Source: Adiantum capillus-veneris (taxonomy: Eukaryota > Streptophyta > Polypodiopsida > Polypodiales > Pteridaceae). Taken from it: DNA of 64,000 nucleotides. A program made the position numbers and the translations under genes. The stretch is from assembly GCA_014529385.2 (NCBI GenBank), contig CM043957.1, positions 69,534,503-69,598,502 on the forward strand, in the 5' to 3' direction. Positions 1 through 8,089 of the stretch are shown here, in pieces (the first letter of the stretch is position 1; each line of letters starts with the position of its first letter). The notes below the pieces were generated by a model, which worked only from the letters and a program-made list of their open reading frames with translations, did not search any database and was not told the DNA's origin.

Positions 1-2
1 TG

Positions 3-887
3 GTGACAAAGAGTTGTTGGGAGTCTATGGGGCGACCTCACCTTGAAGCCACAAGCGTAGTGGTAAAAATGGCTAATGGATCTATTGTTACGCCTATTGA
101 AATGCTTAAGGATCTCAGGATCAAGGTCTTGGGACACAAGGCAAGGCAGACTTTCATTGTTATGGATTTTTCCAAGCATCCTATGTCATTTGAGATGATC
201 TTAGGGCATCCATTCATGAGGGAAGCAAAAATGGTGCATGACTGGTCCAAAAACCGCGTCTACTTACAGTTCCAAGACTCTGTCATTCAAGTTGATCTTT
301 TAAGTGGTCGAACGCATCCTCTAGGAAATAAATTCATCATTGATAATCGATCAGACACAACAATTCACTCAGCTCCATTACAGTATTGTTACACGTGTAA
401 CGAAGACACGGATATTGGGGAGAACTCTCCTTATATGGATATCCTACCCAGAATGGCTGAGTCAGACAATGTCAATTGGGTACACCTAGCGGCAACTATA
501 GATACATGGGGAGCTAGAGGAACAACCTGGGTAACACCAGATGGGGAGGAGATACCACACATTGCACCAGTAAACATGTTAGGTGTAGCGCATATATCCG
601 ATGATAAGAAAGAGGCGCACCTACCTGAGAGTGAAACCGATGATTCCTCAAAGGCTTCAGGCCAATACACATCAGAAACGGAATCTCACGGAGAAATGGA
701 TTCAGAACCTGAGGAAACATCGAGTGAGCCAAGTATAGAAACTAAACACTCAAGGTCTAGTACGACCATCTATGGTAATTTATATGAGAGTGAAGAAGAT
801 ACAAGCGAAGACCTATCAAGCGAGTCGAGTTCAAACATTTACCAAAATCAAAACCTTAACAAGAAACAAAGGTCATATAAGAGATGA
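3..887 (+). CDS. Element A retropepsin (PR1) and C-terminal linker, partial
   Basis: The frame is open from the window edge, so the first codon here is not a real start. The protein aligns in its details with the protease of element F, including the CWESMG segment and the flap region. The second conserved retropepsin motif, of the I-L-G-H-P-F type (about residues 66-71), is followed by REAKMVHDW. The catalytic Asp motif, DGGA in element F, falls just left of the window. Residues after about 150 are acidic and Ser/Glu-rich, probably a linker toward RT. The frame ends at TGA 885-887, followed by a second TGA at 894 and more reading in the same frame, so the stop is probably a mutation. Confidence 0.8.
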   Translation: MTKSCWESMGRPHLEATSVVVKMANGSIVTPIEMLKDLRIKVLGHKARQTFIVMDFSKHPMSFEMILGHPFMREAKMVHDWSKNRVYLQFQDSVIQVDLLSGRTHPLGNKFIIDNRSDTTIHSAPLQYCYTCNEDTDIGENSPYMDILPRMAESDNVNWVHLAATIDTWGARGTTWVTPDGEEIPHIAPVNMLGVAHISDDKKEAHLPESETDDSSKASGQYTSETESHGEMDSEPEETSSEPSIETKHSRSSTTIYGNLYESEEDTSEDLSSESSSNIYQNQNLNKKQRSYKR

Positions 888-1520
888 CGATATTGAGCAA
901 ATGTGAGAGCTAGGATAAACAAGGAAAGATCTACTGCAGAATGGCTTAGCTATCTAGGGGCATGTGATGCTCATCGAAAGCTAGTAGACAATTGGGGTGA
1001 ACATCTCCAGAGTGTCATGTGGTGCAGCCCACGACCCATTGACCTCGCTCAATTGGAGGTTACAGAGCCGAAATTGAATCGAACTATAAGAAGACGTCAA
1101 AACCGAGAGTTAGCACAACAACAAAAGGAGGCATAACTAAAAGAAAGGTCCCCGCCAGGACAAGAGCCTGTTGACTTACATACGACTCCTGAACATTTTA
1201 AATCTTATACCACGGGGGAGTGAAATGTTGTGTATGCCAAGGCCCAACGAATACCTACCAATGAAAGCAGTGAAGTCTATGATGGTCCAGTGGTAGTTAA
1301 AGAGATAGAATTAGCAGAACCAGGTGAGGAGTCTAAACCAGTCTTTATTGCTCAAGACCTTACCGAAACTGAAGAGGCTGTACTTAAGGAGCTCCTCAAT
1401 GAATACAAGGATATCTTTGCTTGGACATATCATGACATGAAGGGCGTTCCACCTTCTGTGGTGCAACATACAATTCCCATGATCAGCACTGCTAAACCCG
1501 TCCAGCAATGACCCTATCCA
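888..1520 (+). pseudogene. Element A linker between PR1 and RT, broken by stops
   Basis: This segment stays in the same frame as PR1 upstream and RT downstream but carries stops at 894 (TGA), 1134 (TAA), 1221 (TGA) and 1509 (TGA). The protein-like part 1230-1508 ends in the usual gypsy lead-in to RT: an acidic stretch, then EYKDIFAWTYHDM, which is the region before the RT fingers in gypsy elements, then the VQQ-stop-PYPMNP join. The TGA at 1509 sits where an Arg is normally found, so CGA to TGA by loss of methylated C is the likely cause. No separate function is expected. Confidence 0.75.
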
Positions 1521-4061
1521 ATGAATCCTAAGTACGCCAAAATTGCACAAGAGGAGATTGAAAAACTTATCCAATGTGGATTCATATACCCTATTGAGCA
1601 CTCAGAATGGGTTTCTCCAATAGTCATTGTGCCAAAAAAGAATGGGAATCTAAGAGTGTGCGTGGACCTCAAGAAAGTTAATGCAGCTACTGGGCGAGAT
1701 CATTATCCCTTGCCATATTCAGAACATGTGCTTGAAAGAGTTGCGGGCAAGGAAGCTTATAGCTTTTTAGATGGGTACTCTGGTTACAATCAAATCACAA
1801 TTGCATTAGAGGACCAAGCTAAAACTGCTTTTATCACAAAGTTTGGAGTGTTTGCATTTCGTGTTATGGCCTTTGGCTTAACAAATGCCCCTGCTATATT
1901 CCAACGATTAATAAACACTGCGTTTAAAGAATTTCTAAGGGAGTTTTGTGAAGCTTTCCTAGACGACCTTTGTGTTTATTCTTCTTGGGAGAAGCATTTG
2001 TTATATCTACGAAAAATATTTGAAAGGTGCAGATTTTATCGCATCTCATTGAACCCTTTCAAATGCCAATTTTGGGTTAAGCATGGAGTCATTCTAGGGC
2101 ATATAGTGTCCAAGAACGGGATATCCACAGATGAGAGTAAGATTAAAGCCATTGCCGATTTGCCACCACCTACTAACTATAAAGGAGTTCAAAGATTTAT
2201 GGGCCATGTTGGTTATTATCGAAGGTTTATTTTAAACTTTGTCGAGATAGCGCGTCCATTGTACAAGCTTCTTATCGAGTTTCACTGGACGGAAGAATGT
2301 CATCAATCTTATGAGTTATTAAAGAAGGCCCTAACAAGTACTCCAATCCTGCGAACACCTGATTGGAATGTACCTTTTCATGTGCATATTGATGCATCAA
2401 ATTTTGCTATTGGGTGTGCTCTAACTCAACGAGGAGAACATAAATTGGACTACCCTATTAGCTTTCAAAGTCGCCAATTAAATGATGCCGAGATGAACTT
2501 CACTACTACAGAGCGCGAAGGTCTAGCTATGATTTACGCAGTAAAGAAATTTTGCTATTACCTTCTTGCTACCAAGTTTGTGTTTTATGTTGATCATCAA
2601 GCATTGCTATATTTGGTAAACAAGCCGTGTTCCACAGGTCGAATTACACGATGGTTGTTAATTCTTCTTGAGTTTGACTTCACCGTTGTTGTGAGGCCTG
2701 GGAGGAAACATGTCATAGCGGATCATTTATCTCGTATCCCTAATGGCGAAGCTCCTACGGGAGTTGATGATGAATTGCCTGATACTCCTTTGTTCATTGT
2801 TGAGACAATGCCTGAATGGAGTGAAAAGATTGTTAACTTCTTAGTTAATGGTTTTCCACCCAAAGAGCTGCGAAAAGATATAGCTCGAAAATTAATCAAG
2901 GAATGCAAACCCTATTGCTTACTGGCTGGAACTCTCTATAAGAGAGGAAAAGATGATGTTCTTAGACGCTGTGGCCGCGAGGATGAGTATTTATATATTC
3001 TACAAGAGGCACACATGGGCGTAGCTAGTGGTCACTTTTCAGGAAACTTGACTGTCCGAAAGATCTTAGAGTCAGGCTATTGGTGGCCCACCATGTTTAA
3101 GGATGCATCACTTTTTGCAAAGGGATGTGATGAATGCCAACGCTTCAAGAAGCCACAAAGAAGGGATAGGATGCCTCTACATCCCATCAAGGTAACCCAA
3201 CCATTTGAAAAGTGGGGCTTAGACTTTGTAGGACCGATTAGTCCAGCTGCACGTAACACGCAATCACGATATATCATTGTGGCTACCGACTATGTAACCA
3301 AATGGGCTGAAGCAAAAGCAACACGAAAGGCGGGTGCAAAAACAACAGCTAAGTTCCTCTTTGAGAACATTATTACACGTTTTGGATGCCCCTTTGAGCT
3401 TGTGAGTGACAATGGAACTCATTTTATAAATGAAGTAATAAAAGAACTCACATTAAACTTCATGATATCTCACCACAAGTCTGCACCCTATTATCCCCAA
3501 GAAAATGGCCAAGCTGAGAGTACCAACAAAACTCTCATCTCCATTTTGACAAAGACAGTTGAGGCTCATCGCACTGATTGGGACCTAAAGCTTACATCAT
3601 CTTTATGGGCTTATCGTACTGCGTATAAAGTTGCTATTAATTGCACACCGTTTAAGATGATGTATGGCCAAGAAGCAGTTATGCCATGGGAGTTTGTCAT
3701 TCCTAGTCTTCGAGTAGCTTCTCAAGAAGGTTGGGATGGTAACCCCTTAGTTGAGCGATTATATATCCTAGAAAGGCTAGATGAAGAGAGGCAATTAGCT
3801 GTGCGAAATGCTCTAGTGGAGAAGGATAGGAGAAAGAAGTGGTTTGATAGCCATTTAAAGGATAAAGACATCAAGGTTGGTGATAAAGTTCTTATGTACG
3901 GGGTACGTAATGAAAAGAAGAAATTGAAATACGCTGGTAAGGGACCATATCGAGTGTGTGAAATTACCCCGCAAGGTACCATTCGTGTGGAGACTCTAGA
4001 TGGAGTTGAAACCATGGATTCCTTAATGGGAGTAAATTCAAAAGATATTATGATCCTCTAA
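1521..4061 (+). CDS. Element A reverse transcriptase - RNase H - integrase
   Basis: This is an 846-codon open stretch of the pol polyprotein; the Met is only the first after a mutant stop, not a native start. RT occupies about residues 1-240, with the active-site box FLDD at 146-149 (F in place of Y in YxDD). RNase H follows at about 285-410, with DAS, the TTTEREG Glu and the DHQAL Asp visible, ending in the ADHLSR motif. Integrase has an HHCC zinc-binding region at about 495-540 and catalytic residues D568, D630 and E666, a D-35-E spacing. The C-terminal beta-barrel domain follows, with GDKVLMYG and GKGPYRVCEI. The last residues are out of frame: a one-base loss near 4020 moves the integrase tail into the next frame, so the stop at 4059-4061 is not original. 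Confidence 0.92.
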   Translation: MNPKYAKIAQEEIEKLIQCGFIYPIEHSEWVSPIVIVPKKNGNLRVCVDLKKVNAATGRDHYPLPYSEHVLERVAGKEAYSFLDGYSGYNQITIALEDQAKTAFITKFGVFAFRVMAFGLTNAPAIFQRLINTAFKEFLREFCEAFLDDLCVYSSWEKHLLYLRKIFERCRFYRISLNPFKCQFWVKHGVILGHIVSKNGISTDESKIKAIADLPPPTNYKGVQRFMGHVGYYRRFILNFVEIARPLYKLLIEFHWTEECHQSYELLKKALTSTPILRTPDWNVPFHVHIDASNFAIGCALTQRGEHKLDYPISFQSRQLNDAEMNFTTTEREGLAMIYAVKKFCYYLLATKFVFYVDHQALLYLVNKPCSTGRITRWLLILLEFDFTVVVRPGRKHVIADHLSRIPNGEAPTGVDDELPDTPLFIVETMPEWSEKIVNFLVNGFPPKELRKDIARKLIKECKPYCLLAGTLYKRGKDDVLRRCGREDEYLYILQEAHMGVASGHFSGNLTVRKILESGYWWPTMFKDASLFAKGCDECQRFKKPQRRDRMPLHPIKVTQPFEKWGLDFVGPISPAARNTQSRYIIVATDYVTKWAEAKATRKAGAKTTAKFLFENIITRFGCPFELVSDNGTHFINEVIKELTLNFMISHHKSAPYYPQENGQAESTNKTLISILTKTVEAHRTDWDLKLTSSLWAYRTAYKVAINCTPFKMMYGQEAVMPWEFVIPSLRVASQEGWDGNPLVERLYILERLDEERQLAVRNALVEKDRRKKWFDSHLKDKDIKVGDKVLMYGVRNEKKKLKYAGKGPYRVCEITPQGTIRVETLDGVETMDSLMGVNSKDIMIL

Positions 4062-5445
4062 GCCAAGAAGAGTTACAAGCCATCCATCAAAAGAAGGCTG
4101 CCAAGGAACAAGCAGAGCTTAGAAAAATCCAAGCAAGAGTTGAGGCTCGAGAACGACAACAACGTCTTAGACGCCAACGAGAGGCTAATCTGGGAATCAC
4201 TCAAGCATTTTTCGAGGACACAGATGACGACTCATTAGAATCTGAGCCACCCCTACGATACCCAATTGAGCTAAATAGCCCCTATGGGAAAGTACTATAC
4301 AATGCCTTATTAGATACGGGAGCTAAACACAATTTGTTATCCTATGGAGTTTGGTGTCAATTAGGGAAACCAACCCTATCCCCGAGTACGATGCAAGTCA
4401 AGGGCATTAATAAAAAGAAAACTGCTATTCTTGGAGTCCTTCAGACCCCTGTTGTCTATGACAAGGGAAGCATAGTGCAGAGGTTTCTAGTCATGCCCGC
4501 GGGAGCTATGGAAGGCAACGTAAACCTGGGACGCACGTGGATGTTGGCAACCAAATGCACTATTGATTGGGATATTGGTAGTGTCACGACGCGACCACCG
4601 ACTCTTACCCCTATCATTCAAGCAAAGTCACCTACGTTGCAAACTCTAGCAAAGTTGAAGGATAGCCAACATTCACAAGCCAAGGTGGTTAACTCGTCTT
4701 TGCCGGCTACCCATGAACCTAGCACTTCAACACTTGTAGTTGCAGCAAGCAGTAATATTGCAAGTACTCAACCTGCACGACCTAAGAGTACATATCAATG
4801 GGTCTCCAAGGCCTTACTTCCAACTACCTCAACCCTCCCATCCATTCCAAGAAAAAATTTCCCCAGAAAACCAAGAGCACGCCCTAGGAGAGTCAAGACC
4901 AAATCACGATGGATTCCAAAACAACTATTAGTAGCCCAAGGCTACTATGATGGAAATGATCAAATTTGGGTACCTAAACGTAAAATGTGTCCTTCCCTAT
5001 CGACAACAAACCCATATGAGTCAAACAGTGTAACGCTAAAGCCAATGGCAGACCGTGGGAAGGGAAAGATCACAGAATGCTACACACCTAGTCCAAGCTA
5101 GTTTGGGCTCCAAGGCAAAACCAATTTATTCCACCTAGCTCAGGAAGGGGGGAGTTCCATGAAGCTTCTAGCTCCTCATGTAATACATCCATAGAGGTAA
5201 AAGCTTCTACATAGCCTCCATCTATAGTAGTGGACCTCCATGAAGTTACAAAAGAATCCACACCTCCCAGTGTTCAAGAATCACCTGATGAACCACTTCA
5301 AGTTCGATCCTGGGAGAGTACCTTACCACCCTTGCAACTTGACGAGGCACCTAGGGTAATAGAAAACTACTGGCAAAAATCCTCACCTATTACCAACTGG
5401 AACAATTGGTTTCAAAGGGTGACGACATCATTTCAAACGGTATGA
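4022..5445 (+). pseudogene. Element A post-integrase region with second retropepsin-like domain (PR2) and basic tail
   Basis: The frame is open from 4022, overlapping the end of pol, to the stop at 5099-5101. It starts with the typical gypsy integrase tail NGSKFKRYY, then a highly charged, probably coiled-coil segment (about 4062-4200). A retropepsin-like domain follows: ALLDTGAKHNLLS at about 4304-4342, and the second protease motif NLGRTWM at about 4520-4545. After it come Ser/Thr-rich and basic stretches with repeated W-(V/I)-P-K motifs. A frameshift near 5095 and a TAG near 5213 break the last part, which continues to 5445 in another frame and ends in NWFQRV. Element F has the same tail fused directly to its first protease. 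Calling PR2 a protease rests on these motifs only. Confidence 0.7.
5142..5154 (+). other. Internal polypurine-tract-like motif 1
   Basis: The motif AGGAAGGGGGGAG is nearly the same as the PPT next to the 3' LTR at 7474-7485. It lies inside the tail coding region and is kept in element F (complement at 54141-54153). It could prime plus-strand DNA internally, but this is inference. Confidence 0.4.
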
Positions 5446-5452
5446 TCTACCC

Positions 5453-5466
5453 AAGGAAGGGGGGAG
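5453..5466 (+). other. Internal polypurine-tract-like motif 2
   Basis: AAGGAAGGGGGGAG is followed at once by TGTTTGTGG and, about 95 bases on, by a TATA-like tatataaag. The block looks like a PPT plus LTR start. It is conserved in element F (complement at 53830-53843). The real LTR begins 2 kb downstream, so this is either a second PPT or the relic of an older LTR. Confidence 0.4.
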
Positions 5467-5690
5467 TGTTTGTGGACATCCATTATTCACTTGCTTCCCT
5501 CTCAACCTTTCTCCCTGACCTCTTAATCTCCAATCTTAGGGAATGTATATATAAAGCCTTATACTTACAAAAACAAGATAAAAAAGTAAAAGAGCAAGAG
5601 CCATGACACAAATCATAAAACAAATTATGCACAAGAACACGACCCTTGTAATATTTGCACTCTAACCATCATCTATTTGCGTGTACAGAT
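5467..5690 (+). other. Non-coding segment upstream of the orphan ORF
   Basis: The first 140 bases match element F closely, including a TATA-like tatataaag near 5552. After about 5600 A and F diverge. A pyrimidine-rich run ending in gtgtacag lies just before the ATG at 5691 and resembles a 3' splice site, so the downstream ORF may be expressed from a spliced RNA. This is inference. Confidence 0.4.
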
Positions 5691-6113
5691 ATGGCTAGTA
5701 CGCTAGAGTCATCCACTCCTGCCTTGGGTGAGAGGTACCCTCGTTACTTTTCACAAATATTTCACATGGTCTTTCAAGTGCTTGCATGTGAATGGGATTT
5801 GATAGGTACGCTAGCATGTGAGAGGAATTTTGAGGAGTTAGAATGGCTGATACGTCTCTTGACCACGTCTGATCCATACTTAGTAGAGAGCGTTTCTCCC
5901 ATTGCACAAGCCTACCCTTTTGACCAAGATGACTATAGGCGTCTAGTGACCTTCTTAGTAAACATGGGCACCTATGATGAAGAAGAAAATTTACACGACT
6001 ACACGGATGGCACATATGGTCTCATGGATGATGACTTTGTTTATCTTGACGACGAGGATAGGGGTTTAGCCTTAGGGTTTCCCCCCAACCTCTACAATAT
6101 CCTATTCCCTTGA
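5691..6113 (+). CDS. Orphan ORF of element A, 140 residues, function unknown
   Basis: The frame is open with an ATG at 5691 (MASTLESSTPALG) and a stop at 6111-6113. It lies between pol and the 3' LTR, the position where plant gypsy elements sometimes carry env-like or accessory ORFs. The protein is acidic, with a predicted-looking helical centre (FEELEWLIRLL) and an Asp/Glu/Tyr-rich C-terminus. I see no signal peptide, no membrane segment and no zinc motif. Element F lacks this block but matches on both sides, so A gained it or F lost it. It could be a captured host gene piece. I do not recognise it. Confidence 0.5.
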   Translation: MASTLESSTPALGERYPRYFSQIFHMVFQVLACEWDLIGTLACERNFEELEWLIRLLTTSDPYLVESVSPIAQAYPFDQDDYRRLVTFLVNMGTYDEEENLHDYTDGTYGLMDDDFVYLDDEDRGLALGFPPNLYNILFP

Positions 6114-7473
6114 CTCTCTAGGGGGAGTGAAAATAATTAGGTTAGGGTTCCTTATGTTTTTTGTTGTGTTCAATAAGTGTTGGTACCTTTTTCCACTAAT
6201 GTGCCTCTTGGAGGTATTCCTTTTGTTTCCTAGTGTGTACAGGAGCGTGTTGCTATTGGTAGGATTTGGACCTTCGTGGAATCTTTATCTCGACTCACTC
6301 TTCAAATCAAGCGCGACCATCGACACAAACAAGTGTTTCTTGTCCATGAGCATTGCCCCTTATCTTTTCTGCATCTATGATTGTCAGCTTTAATTGTGAT
6401 TGGTAGCCTAATATTCACCGCATTTGCTTAGTATCAAACATTTAATTCAATGTAATTTTTTGTCATAATCACTTGTCTAGGTTTAAAAATCAAGCAGTCC
6501 GACAAACTAGTTTAACCAAGTTAGGTGTTAGAAATCTTCTCTTAATACCATGGGGAATGCCTTCCTAATAATTAATGGTTACTTAGGTTCTTAATCCGAT
6601 TTAGGCAGCATTGTGTGAAATGTACTAGGGCTTTCTAGTGGGCTTGACCCTATTGACCTTTAGCTTAAGTATTATAAAGGGAGTTTACTTGTGTGATGAG
6701 CCTGGGGAGGTGTATCAGTGTTATATGACCCCCCAAAGTTACAAAATTAAAATGCTGAAAATGAACAAACAAAAAATCAAAGTGCCACACTGTAAAATCT
6801 TAAGCTGGAAGAGAAATCTCAGCTTGATTTGGTACTTCACTCACATGTATTGCCTATGGTACTAGAGCCCTAGAGGTTCCCAGTATGGGCGCTTTTACTT
6901 GAAAAGCAAAAAACCCAAGGCATACAAAATAAGCACACACATCAAAATTGAATCACTGTGAAAAGACTTTGGGGGGTCAAAGGAAAAGTAATCAGTCAGG
7001 CGATGATTTCATGAGAAATTACTTTTATGGTAGCTTAACTACAAGGTCTTCTAGATATAGCCTCTAGTCAGCCCTCGAACATGAATACTTGGCTCTCGCG
7101 ATTAAACAACTTAATTGACCACAGATAATTAAGAAGCTTACCCATGGTATTAATATTCGATCTCTAGTGCCTTTCGACCGTCAAATTAACGACCCCAGAC
7201 TTGTTTAATTTTTTACCTTTACATCTGTTTATGCATTTGATTACATTGCAATTTAATGTTCATTGCTGACAAATTGTTTGAAAGTCTTTTACCAATCAAT
7301 TTGTCTACCTAAAATTGCATATGCTTTTTAATCACTTATGAGAATGCAATTACTGTGCCAATGTTGTTTGATTTTGCAGTGACTGAAGAAGTCCAAGTAC
7401 ATTCATCTCAAATGCTCTTCCACCTCGACGAACGAGCTTCAACTCAATAGCTTCCGAGGACGGAATCTACATC
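6114..7473 (+). other. Element A 3' non-coding region, conserved with element F
   Basis: No convincing gene is present. Much of the stretch matches the minus strand of element F (about 52241-53560), so it belongs to the element. A 14-base perfect inverted repeat, TGACCCCCCAAAGT at 6726-6739 and its complement at 6966-6979, encloses about 225 bases with further small hairpins; the same pair exists in F. Confidence 0.7.
6726..6979. repeat. 14-base inverted repeat enclosing a structured segment
   Basis: The arms are TGACCCCCCAAAGT (6726-6739) and ACTTTGGGGGGTCA (6966-6979). Inside are smaller stems such as AAGCTG...CAGCTT near 6801. The counterpart in F is 52735-52748 and 52974-52987. It may be an RNA structure or an old MITE; no clear target duplication is visible. 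Confidence 0.55.
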
Positions 7474-7485
7474 AGGAAGGGGGGC
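7474..7485 (+). other. Polypurine tract of element A
   Basis: AGGAAGGGGGGC lies immediately before the TG of the 3' LTR, the expected place for plus-strand primer formation. Confidence 0.85.
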
Positions 7486-7486
7486 A

Positions 7487-8089
7487 TGTTAACCCTCACG
7501 GCTCACGGACACCCCATCACCTACGACAGACGTGTATTATGTATTTGGTAGAGTCAGGTACCGGGCTTGTCGGACCAATAGGAAAAGGGTAAGAGTGATC
7601 GCCGATGAGAGGCGCACTCTAACTGGGACATTGAAGGGATTAGTTGGCTAAGCATGGGCGCCCAAGTGTGAATGGGGTGAGCTCATATAAAAGCCAACTA
7701 AACCTAAAATTCACTCATTCTCTCATTTGTGCAATAGAAGAGTGCTCTTGCTCCATCTCCATCTCCATCTCCATCTTCTTCTTCTTCACCTCCTCGTGTG
7801 CGTGTGTATGTGAGAGAGAGAGAGAGGGAGAGTGTGTGTGCGATCGAGCATTACGAAGGCACGACGGCGGAGAAGCGGTTCAGCGTGCGGTTCAGCGTGG
7901 CACGACTGCAGCTTCTTCTTCATCGCGACGAGGAATCGTCCACGGCAGGAGCATAGAGCGGTGAGTGACACACCATTGCCCTCTTTTGAGCTTGCTAGAT
8001 TAGTCTTGTTGTGTGCTTGGAGCCATTTGTGGCTCGCACACGGTGTATCGGCAAGTCCCTTGCTTCGACAGTGCGGCAAGGAGCGCACA
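7487..8089 (+). repeat. 3' LTR of element A
   Basis: The LTR starts TGTTAACCCTCACGG after the PPT and ends GGAGCGCACA, about 603 bases. A relative with the same ends is the LTR of F (51660-52227, complement); B (12533-12958) and H (38011-38638) are more divergent. A TATA box lies at 7684-7692. Downstream are CCATCT and TTC repeats and a GA/GT-rich block (7750-7840). No 5' partner is in the window, so LTR identity cannot be measured. Confidence 0.88.
7684..7692 (+). promoter_or_regulatory. TATA box in element A LTR
   Basis: ATATAAAAG lies about 200 bases inside the LTR, upstream of the microsatellite block. H has TATAAAAGG at the equivalent place. Confidence 0.6.

Larger units (their letters stand above)
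1..8089 (+). mobile_element. Element A: Ty3/gypsy LTR retrotransposon, 5' end outside window
   Basis: The order on the plus strand is protease, RT, RNase H, integrase, a second protease-like domain, a small orphan ORF, a polypurine tract and a 3' LTR. This pol order (RT-RH before integrase) is that of Ty3/gypsy. The 5' LTR, PBS and gag lie left of the window. Just past the 3' LTR the sequence becomes minus-strand gag/protease DNA of element B, so A appears to be inserted in B; the candidate target duplication ttaac (8090-8094) cannot be checked without the left end. In-frame stops and frameshifts show that the copy is dead. Element F, on the other strand at 51660-56818, is a close relative. 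Confidence 0.9.

Noticed and set aside
5467-5640. PPT, TG and TATA-like site as the real LTR start of A
   Set aside because: The A, F and H LTRs begin TGTTAAC or a close variant at a different place, and no repeat of this block was seen.
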